A DNA stretch of 64,000 nucleotides from Sphingopyxis terrae subsp. terrae NBRC 15098 (GTDB lineage Bacteria > Pseudomonadota > Alphaproteobacteria > Sphingomonadales > Sphingomonadaceae): NCBI RefSeq assembly GCF_001610975.1, contig NZ_CP013342.1, positions 2,675,001-2,739,000 on the forward strand, given 5' to 3'. How positions within the stretch are numbered: the stretch's first letter is position 1; every line of letters starts with the position of its first letter. The position numbers and the translations under genes are program-made. This document shows positions 1-7,473 of the stretch, in pieces. A model generated the notes under the pieces. The model was given only the letters and a program-made list of their open reading frames with translations, did not search any database and had not been told where the DNA came from.

Positions 1-1
1 C

Positions 2-1126
2 GTCGCCGGCTCGTTCGCGGGCAATTATCTCGCCATCGCGCACGCGATGCCCGAGAGGCTGAGCTTCTGGCTCGGGCATCAGGGCTATGAATTTCTCGAT
101 CTCGGCCGCGTCTGGCAAATCGCGCTGTTCGCGGGGCTGCTCTTCTGGCTGGTGCTGATGCTGCGCGGCATGATGCCCGCGCTGCGGCGCGAAAAGGAAG
201 GCGACCGGAGCCTGCTCCTGCTGCTCACCGTCTCGACGGTCGCGATCGGGCTCTTCTACGGCTCGGGTCTCTTCTATGGCGAGCGCACCCACATCACGAT
301 CATGGAATATTGGCGCTGGTGGGTCGTCCACCTGTGGGTCGAGGGCATCTTCGAGGTCTTCGCGACCGCCGCCATCGCCTTCATCTTCGCCTCGATGGGC
401 CTCGTGTCGAAACGGATCGCGACCGCGGCCAGCCTCGCTTCGGCCTCGCTGTTCATGGTCGGCGGGGTGCCGGGCACCTTCCATCATCTCTATTTCTCGG
501 GGACGACGACCCCGGTGATGGCGGTCGGCGCGGCGTTCAGCGCGCTCGAGGTCGTACCGCTGATCGTGCTCGGCTACGAGGCGTGGGAGCATTGGAGCCT
601 GCGCGACCGCGCGCCGTGGATGCGCTCGCTGCGCTGGCCCTTGATATGCTTCGTCGCGGTCGCCTTCTGGAACATGCTTGGCGCCGGGGTCTTCGGCTTC
701 ATGATCAACACGCCGGTCGCGCTCTTTTACCTCCAGGGGCTCAACACCACCGCGGTTCACGCCCATGCGGCATTGTTCGGGGTCTACGGTTTTCTCGCGC
801 TGGGCTTCACCCTGCTGGTGCTGCGCTACATCCGGCCTGAGATCGCGTTCAACGAGCGGCTGATGCGCACGGGCTTCTGGGGGCTCAACGCGGGGCTGGT
901 GCTGATGATCTTCACCAGCCTGCTGCCGGTCGGCCTGTTCCAGTTCGAGGCGAGCGTGACCACCGGCATGTGGTATGCGCGCAGCGATACCTTCCTGCAG
1001 CAGGGCTTCCTCGAAACCTTGCGCTGGGTCCGCACCTTCGGCGACGTGGTGTTCATCGTCGGCGCGGTCGCGATCGCGTGGCAGGTCGTGATCCTCGGCC
1101 TGTGGCGGAAGGGCGCGCGGGCATGA
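2..1126 (+). CDS. norB: Nitric oxide reductase large subunit, qNOR type (5' end outside window)
   Basis: This membrane haem-copper-type enzyme reduces two NO to N2O. The frame is open from base 2, so the true start lies upstream; the Met at 47 is internal. About 374 residues are visible, mostly hydrophobic helices. The ligand motifs of the NorB family are present: HLWVE (His and Glu ligands of the non-haem iron, around 329-343), a His-His pair in FHHLYF (around 482), and HAH in the sequence VHAHAALFG (haem b3 and b ligands, around 758). The stretch HQGYEFLDLGRVWQ is also typical of the family. I infer the single-subunit quinol-dependent form (NorZ) from overall resemblance; the N-terminal part that would prove this is not in the window. 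The stop overlaps the start of nnrS, so the two are translationally coupled. Confidence 0.9.
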   Translation, partial: VAGSFAGNYLAIAHAMPERLSFWLGHQGYEFLDLGRVWQIALFAGLLFWLVLMLRGMMPALRREKEGDRSLLLLLTVSTVAIGLFYGSGLFYGERTHITIMEYWRWWVVHLWVEGIFEVFATAAIAFIFASMGLVSKRIATAASLASASLFMVGGVPGTFHHLYFSGTTTPVMAVGAAFSALEVVPLIVLGYEAWEHWSLRDRAPWMRSLRWPLICFVAVAFWNMLGAGVFGFMINTPVALFYLQGLNTTAVHAHAALFGVYGFLALGFTLLVLRYIRPEIAFNERLMRTGFWGLNAGLVLMIFTSLLPVGLFQFEASVTTGMWYARSDTFLQQGFLETLRWVRTFGDVVFIVGAVAIAWQVVILGLWRKGARA

Positions 1127-2316
1127 ATATGGCGATGATGGCCGCCGCGGCGCCCGATGCCGGAGCGCGGTCGCCGCTCTGGCTGCGCGGCGGCTATCGC
1201 CTGCTCTTCGGATGCGGCGCGCTGTGGGCGGTCGTCGTCGTGACGTTGTGGGTCGGCGCGCTTGGCGGGCGCTTGACGCTGCCGATCGCGATGGAGCCGC
1301 TCGCGTGGCACCAGCACGAGATGCTGTTCGGCTATCTCGGGGCGATCATCGGCGGCTTCGTCAGCGCCGCCATGCCCAACTGGACCGGGCGGCCGACGGT
1401 GACGGGCTGGCGGGTCGCGGCGGTCGGCGGCCTGTGGCTGGCGGCGCGGCTGGCGATCCTCTTTTCGGCGACGGTGCCGCCGCTCGTCGGCGCGGTGCTC
1501 GATGTCGTCTATCTGCTGATTCTGCTCGCCTATGCGGCGCGCGAGATTTTCGCCTCGGGCAACCGCAACAAGCCGATCCTGATCATCCTTTTCCTGTTCG
1601 CCGCCGCCTGCGCGCTCGATCATGCCGCGATGATGGGGGCGCTCGCCGACCCCGCGCTCGGCGTGCATCTGGGCTTTGCGCTGATCCTGCTGCTGATCTC
1701 GCTGATCGGCGGGCGCATCACCCCCGCCTTCACGCGCAACTGGCTGATGCGACGGGGGAGCAGCGAGGGCCTGCCGACCTTGCCGAACCGCTTCGACATG
1801 GCGGTGATCGGCGCCACCGCGCTCGCGCTCGCGGCGTGGGTCGCGGAGCCAGCCAGCGCCATCGCAGCCGGGTTGCTGATCGCGGCGGGCGTGCTCCAGT
1901 TCATTCGCCTCGCGCGCTGGGCGGGGATGAAGGCGCTCAGCGATCCGCTCGTTTTCGTCCTTCACATCTCCTACGCGTGGCTGCCGACGGGGCTGATCCT
2001 GCTCGGCTGCGCGACGCTGCATCCGGTGCTGCCGGTGTCGAGCGCGATTCATGCGCTCGGGGCGGGCGCGATGGGGGCGATGACGCTGGCGGTGATGACG
2101 CGCGCGACGCGCGGCCATACCGGTTGTCCGCTCGAGGCCGACCGTGCGACGGTCCTCATCTATATTCTCGTTCACGCGGGCGCGCTGCTGCGCGTGGTCG
2201 CGCCGCTGCTGCCCTTCGATTATCTGACGGTCATTGCGGCCGCGGGCGGGCTGTGGGCGGCGGCTTTCCTGCTGTTCCTGCTCGTCTATGTGCCAATGGC
2301 GGTGCGGCCGCGATAG
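1123..2316 (+). CDS. nnrS: NnrS family haem/copper membrane protein
   Basis: NnrS proteins are polytopic inner-membrane haem- and copper-binding proteins found with denitrification genes and linked to tolerance of NO stress. The 397-residue product has roughly twelve hydrophobic segments. It carries the family signature around residues 53-80, with WHQHEMLFGYLGA followed by the NWTGRPT motif; the His residues there are candidate metal ligands. The start is ATG at 1123, which shares four bases (ATGA) with the norB stop. An in-frame start at 970 lies inside norB and is unlikely. Pairing with a NO reductase is the usual context. No FNR/NNR-type site is visible because the operon promoter is outside the window. 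Confidence 0.9.
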   Translation: MNMAMMAAAAPDAGARSPLWLRGGYRLLFGCGALWAVVVVTLWVGALGGRLTLPIAMEPLAWHQHEMLFGYLGAIIGGFVSAAMPNWTGRPTVTGWRVAAVGGLWLAARLAILFSATVPPLVGAVLDVVYLLILLAYAAREIFASGNRNKPILIILFLFAAACALDHAAMMGALADPALGVHLGFALILLLISLIGGRITPAFTRNWLMRRGSSEGLPTLPNRFDMAVIGATALALAAWVAEPASAIAAGLLIAAGVLQFIRLARWAGMKALSDPLVFVLHISYAWLPTGLILLGCATLHPVLPVSSAIHALGAGAMGAMTLAVMTRATRGHTGCPLEADRATVLIYILVHAGALLRVVAPLLPFDYLTVIAAAGGLWAAAFLLFLLVYVPMAVRPR

Positions 2317-2364
2317 AAGCCGGCTGCCGCCGCGATTGTCAGCACGCCGGGCCTAAAAGAAGGA

Positions 2365-2384
2365 CCCCGCCAGCGAGGGCGGGG
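2365..2384 (+). terminator. GC hairpin after nnrS
   Basis: A 7-bp perfect stem, CCCCGCC at 2365-2371 and GGCGGGG at 2378-2384, follows the nnrS stop by about 50 bases. No T tract follows, so it is either a weak or Rho-assisted terminator or an mRNA-stabilising hairpin. The rest of the 2317-2417 gap holds nothing else I recognise before the IS remnant begins. Confidence 0.4.
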
Positions 2385-2417
2385 CCAAGGAGGGGAGGTT
2401 GCCATGCGGCAAGGGAC

Positions 2418-3514
2418 TGTCCGTCGTCAGAACATTCGGCACAACTCGCGGCGTAGATTAGCGGAGTGCGGACCTCGTCAGGGGGTTGATGTTAGGCGGC
2501 GAACTTGCGGTGCTGCAAGCGCCGATGTTCGATGGTCTGTCGCTTGATCCTTTCGCGCAGTTTGATGATTGCCGGAGCCTGCCGAAGTAGGCGTCGGCAG
2601 GCGTCACGTTGGCCAGGCTCTCGTGGTATCGCTGGTGATTGTAGTGCTCGACGAAGGCCTCGATGTGGGCTTCGAGGTCGCCGGGCAGGAAGTAGTTTTC
2701 CAGCAAGATGCGGTTTTTCAGGGTCTGGTGCCAGCGCTCGATCTTGCCCTGGGTTTGGGGATGACACGGGGCGCCGCGGACATGGCTCATCTTCCGGGCC
2801 TCGATGTATTCCGCCAGCTCACCCGCGATGTAGCTGGGGCCATTATCGCTGAGTAGCCGGGGTTTGTGCAGCACCGTGGCGCTGTCGCAACCAGAAGCCG
2901 CCAGGGCGAGGTCCAGCGTGTCGGTGACGTCCTCGGCTCGCATGTTGGTGCACAGCTTCCAGGCGGTGATGTAGCGCGAGAAGTCGTCGAGCACGGTCGA
3001 CAGATACATCCAGCCCCACCCGATGATCTTGAAGTAGGTGAAGTCGGTCTGCCACATCTCGTTCGGCCGCGTGGTTTTCGTGTGGAACTGATCGGCAGCC
3101 TTGATCACGACATAGGCCGGGCTGGTGATCAGGTCGTGGGCCTTCAACAGGCGGTAAACCGTGGATTCCGACACGAAGTAGCGCTGCCCATCGGTGAAGC
3201 GCACGGCCAGTTCCCGGGGGCTCAGCTCAGACTGTTCCAGCGCCAGCTCGATGATCTGGTCGTGGATGCCCACCGGGATGCGGTTCCACACCCGGCTCGG
3301 CGCCGATGGCCGATCTTCCAACGCCTCCGGCCCGCCTTCGAGGTAGCGATCATACCAGCGGTAGAATGTCCGACGAGGGATGCCGAGTTGGTTCAGCGTG
3401 CGCTTGGCCGACAGGTGCGACTGCTCGACGGTTCTGATGATCTCGAGCTTCTCGGATGCGGGATATCTCATTCGTCGTTGCCCCCATCCGCGACCATGCT
3501 TTTTTTGAGCAGAC
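2418..3514 (-). mobile_element. Truncated IS3-family element (older, degraded copy)
   Basis: The left terminus starts TGTCCGTCGTCAGAACATT at 2418, closely matching the left end of the complete element at 3515. The copy breaks off at GAGCAGAC (3507-3514), which corresponds to a point inside orfA of the complete copy (near 4603). There the left end of the second element begins. The missing part (rest of orfA and right inverted repeat) is not found to the right of the second element, so it was deleted rather than just split. The two copies are related but clearly diverged, so this is not a recent duplication. Confidence 0.85.
2458..3471 (-). pseudogene. IS3-family orfB transposase, frameshifted
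   Basis: The first ~295 codons match the neighbouring orfB (3589-4569) closely and keep the DDE residues in WQTDF, LSDNGPSY and GKIERWHQT. Near 2575-2590 this copy lacks one base relative to its neighbour. The C-terminus then switches frame and ends in an unrelated tail. The proper ending, homologous to that of the intact copy, is found in the alternative frame with its stop at 2492. With orfA also truncated, the copy should be unable to move by itself, though its product could conceivably interfere with the intact transposase. Confidence 0.85.
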
Positions 3515-3544
3515 TGTCTGTCGTCAGAACATTTGGCGCAGATC
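3515..3544. repeat. Left terminal inverted repeat of the IS3-family element
   Basis: About 30 bp that pair imperfectly with the right end at 5008-5037. The outer TGTC, the CGTCAG block and the inner TGGC...CAGAT block are shared. The same sequence, slightly diverged, starts the truncated copy at 2418. Confidence 0.75.
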
Positions 3545-3588
3545 GCGGCGTTGATTAGCGGAGCGCGGGCCTCGTCCTGGGGTTGATA

Positions 3589-4569
3589 TTAAGCGGCGAG
3601 CTTGCGGTGCTGCAAGCGTCGGTGTTCGATGGTCTTCCGTTTGATCCTTTCGCGCTGTTGGATGATGGCGTCTGCCCTGCCGAAGTAGGTGTCGGCGGGC
3701 GTCACATTGCCGAGGCTTTCGTGATATCGGCGGTGATTATAGTGGTCGATGAAGGCCTCGATCCGGGTCTCCAGATCGCCGGGCAGGAAGTAATTTTCCA
3801 GCAGGATCCGGTTCTTGAGGGTCTGGTGCCAGCGCTCGATCTTGCCTTGGGTCTGGGGATGCATCGGGGCGCCGCGGACATGGCTCATACCGTTGGCACC
3901 GATCCATTGGGCCAGCTCCTCGGCGATGTAGCTCGGACCATTATCGCTGAGCAGCCTGGGCTTTTGCACGACCCTGGCTGACGAACAGCCCGAGGCTTCA
4001 AGCGCCAGTTCCAGCGTGTCGGTGACGTCCCCGGCGCGCATGGTGGTGCAAAGCTTCCAGGCGATGACATAGCGGGAGAAGTCGTCGAGCACGGTCGACA
4101 GATACACCCAGCCCCAACCGATGATTTTGAAGTAGGTGAAGTCGGTCTGCCACATCTCGTTCGGCCGCGTCGTCTTGGTGTGGAACGCATCGGCCGCCTT
4201 GATCACGATGAAGGCCGGGCTGGTGATCAGGTCATGGGCTTTCAGAAGCCGGTAAACCGTCGATTCCGACACGAAGTAGCGCTTCTCGTCGGTAAAGCGC
4301 ACAGCCAACTCGCGGGGCGATAGCTCGGACTCGTCCAGCGCCATCTCGACGATCTGCTGCTGGATATCGTTGCCGATGCGATTCCACACCCGGCTCGGCG
4401 CCGATGGCCGATCCTCTAGCGCCTCCGGCCCGCCTTCGAGGTAGCGGTCATACCATCGATAGAAGGTCCGGCGGGGGATGCCGAGCTGGTCCAGCGTCCG
4501 CTTGGCGGGCAGATGCGACTGCTCGACGATCCTGATGATCTCGAGCTTCTCAGATGCGGGATACCTCAT
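3589..4569 (-). CDS. IS3-family transposase OrfB (DDE integrase)
   Basis: This 326-residue protein is the catalytic part of the transposase. An N-terminal helix-turn-helix-like region (about residues 5-55, with IPRRTFYRWYDRYLEGG) precedes the rve integrase core. The triad is D143 in WQTDF, D209 in LSDNG and E245 in KIERW; the D-to-E spacing of 35 residues is the IS3/retroviral pattern. The ATG at 4569 overlaps the orfA stop as ATGA, so it can be made by translational coupling; a programmed frameshift fusing OrfA to OrfB is also common in the family. The open frame runs on upstream to 4794, but that part is the orfA region in another frame. Confidence 0.9.
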   Translation of the reverse strand: MRYPASEKLEIIRIVEQSHLPAKRTLDQLGIPRRTFYRWYDRYLEGGPEALEDRPSAPSRVWNRIGNDIQQQIVEMALDESELSPRELAVRFTDEKRYFVSESTVYRLLKAHDLITSPAFIVIKAADAFHTKTTRPNEMWQTDFTYFKIIGWGWVYLSTVLDDFSRYVIAWKLCTTMRAGDVTDTLELALEASGCSSARVVQKPRLLSDNGPSYIAEELAQWIGANGMSHVRGAPMHPQTQGKIERWHQTLKNRILLENYFLPGDLETRIEAFIDHYNHRRYHESLGNVTPADTYFGRADAIIQQRERIKRKTIEHRRLQHRKLAA

Positions 4570-4952
4570 TCTTCGTCGCCCCCATCCGCGATCATGCTTT
4601 TTTTGAGCAGACGGTTTTCCAGCGTCAGGTCGGCCACGCATTCCTTCAGGGCACGGGTTTCGCGGCGCAGATCGTGCACCTCGCCGGTGGTCGCAGCTCG
4701 GGCGGTATCGCCGGCCAGACGACGCTTGCCCGCTTCCATGAACTCCTTCGACCAGGTGTAATACAGGCTCTGGGCGATGCCTTCCTTGCGGCACAGCTCG
4801 GCGATGCTGTCTTCGCCGCGCAGCCCCTCCAGCACGATCCTGATTTTGTCCTCTGCAGAGAAGTGCCGGCGCGTCGCACGCCGTATGTCCTTCACCACCC
4901 GCTCAGCTGGGGCCTTCGGCGCCGATTTTTTCAAGGAGGATTTGGGCTTCAT
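4566..4952 (-). CDS. IS3-family transposase OrfA (helix-turn-helix)
   Basis: This 128-residue basic protein carries the DNA-binding half of the transposase. It has the OrfA pattern RRHFSAEDKIRIVLEGLRG, a helix-turn-helix (AELCRKEGIAQSLYYTWSKEF, about residues 53-73) and a C-terminal leucine-zipper-like coil (LRRETRALKECVADLTLENRLLKK). It ends at a TGA that overlaps the orfB start. Near its start an inverted repeat (AGGAGGATTTGGGCTTC near 4934 and GAAGCCCAAATCCTCCT near 4977) flanks the ATG. It could sequester the ribosome-binding region, a known way for IS elements to limit read-in expression. Confidence 0.9.
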   Translation of the reverse strand: MKPKSSLKKSAPKAPAERVVKDIRRATRRHFSAEDKIRIVLEGLRGEDSIAELCRKEGIAQSLYYTWSKEFMEAGKRRLAGDTARAATTGEVHDLRRETRALKECVADLTLENRLLKKSMIADGGDEE

Positions 4953-5007
4953 CTTCGTTCCTTCGTCACTACGACGAAGCCCAAATCCTCCTTAAATCAC
5001 AACCTCA

Positions 5008-5037
5008 AATCTGTGCCATTGGCGCTGACGGCGGACA
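5008..5037. repeat. Right terminal inverted repeat of the IS3-family element
   Basis: Partner of the left end at 3515-3544, in inverse orientation. The sequence immediately beyond (from 5038) reads straight into DUF2924 coding sequence, which fixes the boundary to within one or two bases. Confidence 0.7.
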
Positions 5038-5184
5038 GGCCGGACCATCGAGGTGCTGGTCCGCGAAGACACCTTCGAGTGGGAAGGTCAAACCTACAAG
5101 TCGCTGAGCCATATAGCTCGCGAAGTGACCGGAGCGCACTGGTCGGGGCCGCGCTTTTTCGGGATGTCCACACGTCGTGGCTGA
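5038..5184 (+). pseudogene. C-terminal fragment of a DUF2924 protein, cut by the IS
   Basis: This open frame has no start and runs directly out of the right end of the IS. It encodes 48 residues typical of the DUF2924 C-terminus: a strand pair around VREDTFEWEGQTYKSLS, then IAREVTGAHWSGPRFFG, followed by a stop. DUF2924 genes commonly sit directly upstream of large serine recombinase genes on alphaproteobacterial mobile islands, which is the position here. Its last bases overlap the GTG start of the recombinase. The rest of the gene was removed or displaced by the IS events. Confidence 0.75.
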
Positions 5185-6880
5185 CCGGATCGTTCGCTGC
5201 GCAATCTACACGCGCAAATCCACCGAGGATGGTCTAGAGCAGGAGTTCAATAGTCTAGATGCCCAATATGAAGCCTGTGTCGCCTATGCTGCGAGCCAGC
5301 GCCACGAGGGCTGGAAGGTAATTCCGGATCGATACGATGACGGAGGCTTCTCGGGCGGCAACATGGCGCGGCCAGGCTTGAAGCGACTGCTCGCCGACGT
5401 TGCGGCCGGGAAAATCGATGTTGTCCTGCTCTACAAGATCGACCGTCTGACACGGAGCCTCTCGGACTTCGCGCGGATTGTCGATATCCTAGATCAGCGG
5501 GGCGCCAGCTTCGTGTCGATCACCCAGTCGTTCAACACGACGACAAGCATGGGCCGGCTAACGTTGAACATGCTCCTATCCTTCGCCCAGTTCGAACGCG
5601 AAGTCACCGGCGAGCGCATCCGCGACAAGATCGCGGCCTCGAAGCGCAGGGGCATATGGATGGGTGGTCCGGTGCCGCTCGGTTATGTTGCCCGCGACCG
5701 CAAGCTCATCATCGAACCACAGGAGGCCGAACAGGTTCGCCATATTATGCGGCGTTATCTTGTTCTTGGCTCGGTCCGGATGCTCGTCGAGGAATTGAAC
5801 GCTGACGGGTACCGAACCAAGGTGCAGAACCGGACTAGCGGTCCGCACAAGGGCGGGTGCCTCTATCGCCGGGGTACGATCTACCACTTGCTCGCGAACC
5901 GGATGTATCGTGGGGACATCGTTCACAAGGGCGAAGCATTCCCAGGCGAGCATGAGCCGGTCGTATCGGAAGAGCTGTGGAATGAGGTCCAGCGGACACT
6001 CGCCAACCGGTCGCAGGGCGGATCGAGCCAGCACGGAGCACGCTGGCCGAGCCTACTGATCAACCTTCTCTATGACGGGGAAGGGCGGCCAATGTCTCCG
6101 AGTCACTCGACGCGAAAAGCAGGAAACACTGGCATGTCCGCACAGCGCAGGCGTTATCGCTATTATCAAACGCGCACTGATGCCGAAGGTGGCGTTGCGT
6201 GGCGCGTCACTGCGTCGGATATCGAGCCCCTCGTCCGCAGCCGTCTCGCGACCTTCCTAGAGGATCAGCAGGCGATCATCGGGATGGCTGAGAATCGCAG
6301 CGCTGAAATCATCAGCGCCATATTGTCGTCTGCTCTTGGCATGGCTGCAAAACTTCGTTCGCACTCGACGGGTGAGTGCCGGGACGCCATCGAACAGATT
6401 GTTCGCCGCATCGACCTCGCTCGGGACAACATAGCCATCACCGTCAGCACCGTGGGACTGAGAGTCCAACTTGGGCTGCTCGAGGTGCGGAGCGGGGAGG
6501 GCGCAGTCGATGAGATCGTCCTGCATTGTCCAGTCGTCAAGGTAAGGCGCGGACATGCGCTGCGGCTGATCTTGCCTCCATCGACGCCCGCGGTTCCGCC
6601 ACGAGAGCGCGACGAGAAGCTGGTCCAGCTTGTTGCAGAAGCATATGCGGCACGGAAGCTGGTCCTGGAGAATCCGGGACGAGCGATGGCCTCGATTGCT
6701 TCGGATCATGGCAGGTGCCGTACGCGTCTTGCAAAGCTGGTCGGCCTGTCGTGCCTCGCGCCCGATATCGTGACAGCCATCGTTGAGGGGCGTCAGCCTG
6801 CCAAGCTCACTCCCAATATGTTGACCACCATAAATCTACCGCTGTGCTGGCGGGAGCAACGCGCCGCTCTCGGGTTCTGA
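5177..6880 (+). CDS. Large serine recombinase (resolvase/invertase superfamily)
   Basis: This 567-residue site-specific recombinase cuts and rejoins DNA through a serine. The N-terminal resolvase domain (about 1-160) has CAIYTRKSTEDG, with nucleophile S15, and the arginine-rich KIDRLTRSLSDFA and FEREVTGERIRDK motifs. A recombinase domain follows (about 165-270, including RRGTIYHLLANRMYRGDIVHKGE). The usual cysteine zinc ribbon is not evident: the region around 295-330 lacks paired cysteines. The GTG start at 5177 overlaps the DUF2924 stop. Its base composition is visibly less GC-rich than flanking chromosomal genes, in keeping with horizontal transfer. It ends 12 bp before a GACTGCAGTC palindrome and close to a tRNA gene. 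Confidence 0.88.
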   Translation: MADRIVRCAIYTRKSTEDGLEQEFNSLDAQYEACVAYAASQRHEGWKVIPDRYDDGGFSGGNMARPGLKRLLADVAAGKIDVVLLYKIDRLTRSLSDFARIVDILDQRGASFVSITQSFNTTTSMGRLTLNMLLSFAQFEREVTGERIRDKIAASKRRGIWMGGPVPLGYVARDRKLIIEPQEAEQVRHIMRRYLVLGSVRMLVEELNADGYRTKVQNRTSGPHKGGCLYRRGTIYHLLANRMYRGDIVHKGEAFPGEHEPVVSEELWNEVQRTLANRSQGGSSQHGARWPSLLINLLYDGEGRPMSPSHSTRKAGNTGMSAQRRRYRYYQTRTDAEGGVAWRVTASDIEPLVRSRLATFLEDQQAIIGMAENRSAEIISAILSSALGMAAKLRSHSTGECRDAIEQIVRRIDLARDNIAITVSTVGLRVQLGLLEVRSGEGAVDEIVLHCPVVKVRRGHALRLILPPSTPAVPPRERDEKLVQLVAEAYAARKLVLENPGRAMASIASDHGRCRTRLAKLVGLSCLAPDIVTAIVEGRQPAKLTPNMLTTINLPLCWREQRAALGF

Positions 6881-6891
6881 ACCAAACTATC

Positions 6892-6977
6892 GACTGCAGT
6901 CACAAAAATGCCCGGCAGAGACCGGGCTTCCTTTTTGCCGTTTTGATGGCGAGTTTTGCGGGTCTCTGACTGCAGTC
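6892..6977. repeat. Two direct copies of the palindrome GACTGCAGTC
   Basis: The 10-bp perfect palindrome occurs at 6892-6901 and 6968-6977, 76 bp apart, flanking the terminator between the recombinase and tRNA-Leu. They may be half-sites for the recombinase or a scar of an attachment site. They could also be a chance duplication. Confidence 0.4.
6905..6938. terminator. Bidirectional intrinsic terminator between recombinase and tRNA-Leu
   Basis: The stem GCCCGG (6910-6915) and CCGGGC (6922-6927) closes a six-base loop. On the plus strand it is followed by TTCCTTTTTG, serving the recombinase. On the minus strand it is followed by ATTTTTGTG, serving the tRNA gene that reads towards it. Confidence 0.75.
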
Positions 6978-7071
6978 CGGATCAGCCGAGGCGCAAATGC
7001 GCAGAAAGGCGCGCCCTTGCGGGGCGATCCCAGATAACTGCCGATTTTTGAAGTCCTGCCGGACTGTATGG

Positions 7072-7155
7072 TGCGGTCGAGAAGACTCGAACTTCCACGG
7101 CCTTTCGGCCACAACGACCTCAACGTTGCGCGTCTACCAGTTCCGCCACGACCGC
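7072..7155 (-). tRNA. tRNA-Leu (anticodon GAG)
   Basis: An 84-base cloverleaf on the minus strand. The acceptor stem is GCGGTCG paired with CGACCGC, with discriminator A at 7072. The D-arm contains GGAACTGGTAGACGC. The anticodon stem CAACG/CGTTG closes the loop TTGAGGT, giving anticodon GAG. A long variable arm with its own stem (GGCC-GAAA-GGCC core) is the class II feature expected for leucine. The T-arm contains GTTCGAGTC. CCA is not encoded. Confidence 0.95.
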
Positions 7156-7473
7156 ACATCATGATGGTCCGGATCGGGTCCGGCACCAGGTAGGAGCGGG
7201 CGCCTAGCAAAGCTTTGTTGGCGATGCAAGCGAGCACCGCGCAATTATTTTTCGGGATCGCGCAATCGGTGCGGCGGCGCAGAGGCGCAGGTTCGCGCCA
7301 TGTCATCGAAACGACTCCGAAGAGTCACTCAACTGTCATGGCTCTACCGTCAGACCGTCATCGAATCACCCTAGTGGCGGCGTCACCGGGGGCGAGGGGC
7401 GATTCCTTTTCTCGTTCGCGGATGAATGTTCAGCAGCGTGCCGAGGGCGCGCACACGGGGAACGGAGATTTTC
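7156..7473 (+). other. Intergenic leader between tRNA-Leu and the ElpS-like gene
   Basis: This 318-base stretch has no plausible coding region. It contains the tRNA promoter region (reading leftward) and the Pho-box-like array at 7300-7361 upstream of the lipoprotein gene. Apart from these I see nothing that can be named. Confidence 0.6.
7300..7361 (+). promoter_or_regulatory. Pho-box-like array upstream of the ElpS-like lipoprotein
   Basis: Heptamers resembling the PhoB half-site CTGTCAT recur in 11-bp register. They are ATGTCAT at 7300, GAGTCAC at 7322, CTGTCAT (perfect) at 7333, a weak CTACCGT at 7344 and CCGTCAT at 7355. Eleven-base spacing (7 plus 4) is the defining geometry of Pho boxes. 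The array ends about 112 bp before the ATG at 7474. A similar array lies upstream of gspC. I infer induction on phosphate starvation. Confidence 0.6.

Larger units (their letters stand above)
3515..5037 (-). mobile_element. Complete IS3-family insertion sequence (about 1.52 kb)
   Basis: The element holds orfA and orfB between imperfect inverted ends. The left end reads TGTCTGTCGTCAGAAC from 3515. The reverse complement of the right end reads TGTCCGCCGTCAGCGC from 5037 inwards; the two also share TGGC-CAGAT further in. Size, gene order and DDE spacing fit the IS3 family. No convincing target-site duplication is visible, as expected if an adjacent deletion followed insertion. The left end sits inside an older copy of a related element; the right end sits inside a DUF2924 coding sequence. 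Confidence 0.85.

Noticed and set aside
826..2175. A 449-codon minus-strand open frame
   Set aside because: It is antisense to norB and nnrS, with an Arg/Gln/His-rich product typical of a shadow frame.
2418..5037. A composite transposon formed by two IS copies
   Set aside because: The two copies lie in the same orientation and are directly nested, with no cargo between them. One is truncated and frameshifted.
6887..7306. A 139-codon minus-strand open frame over the tRNA region
   Set aside because: It reads straight through tRNA-Leu and the terminator. The peptide resembles the spurious proteins often annotated over tRNA genes.
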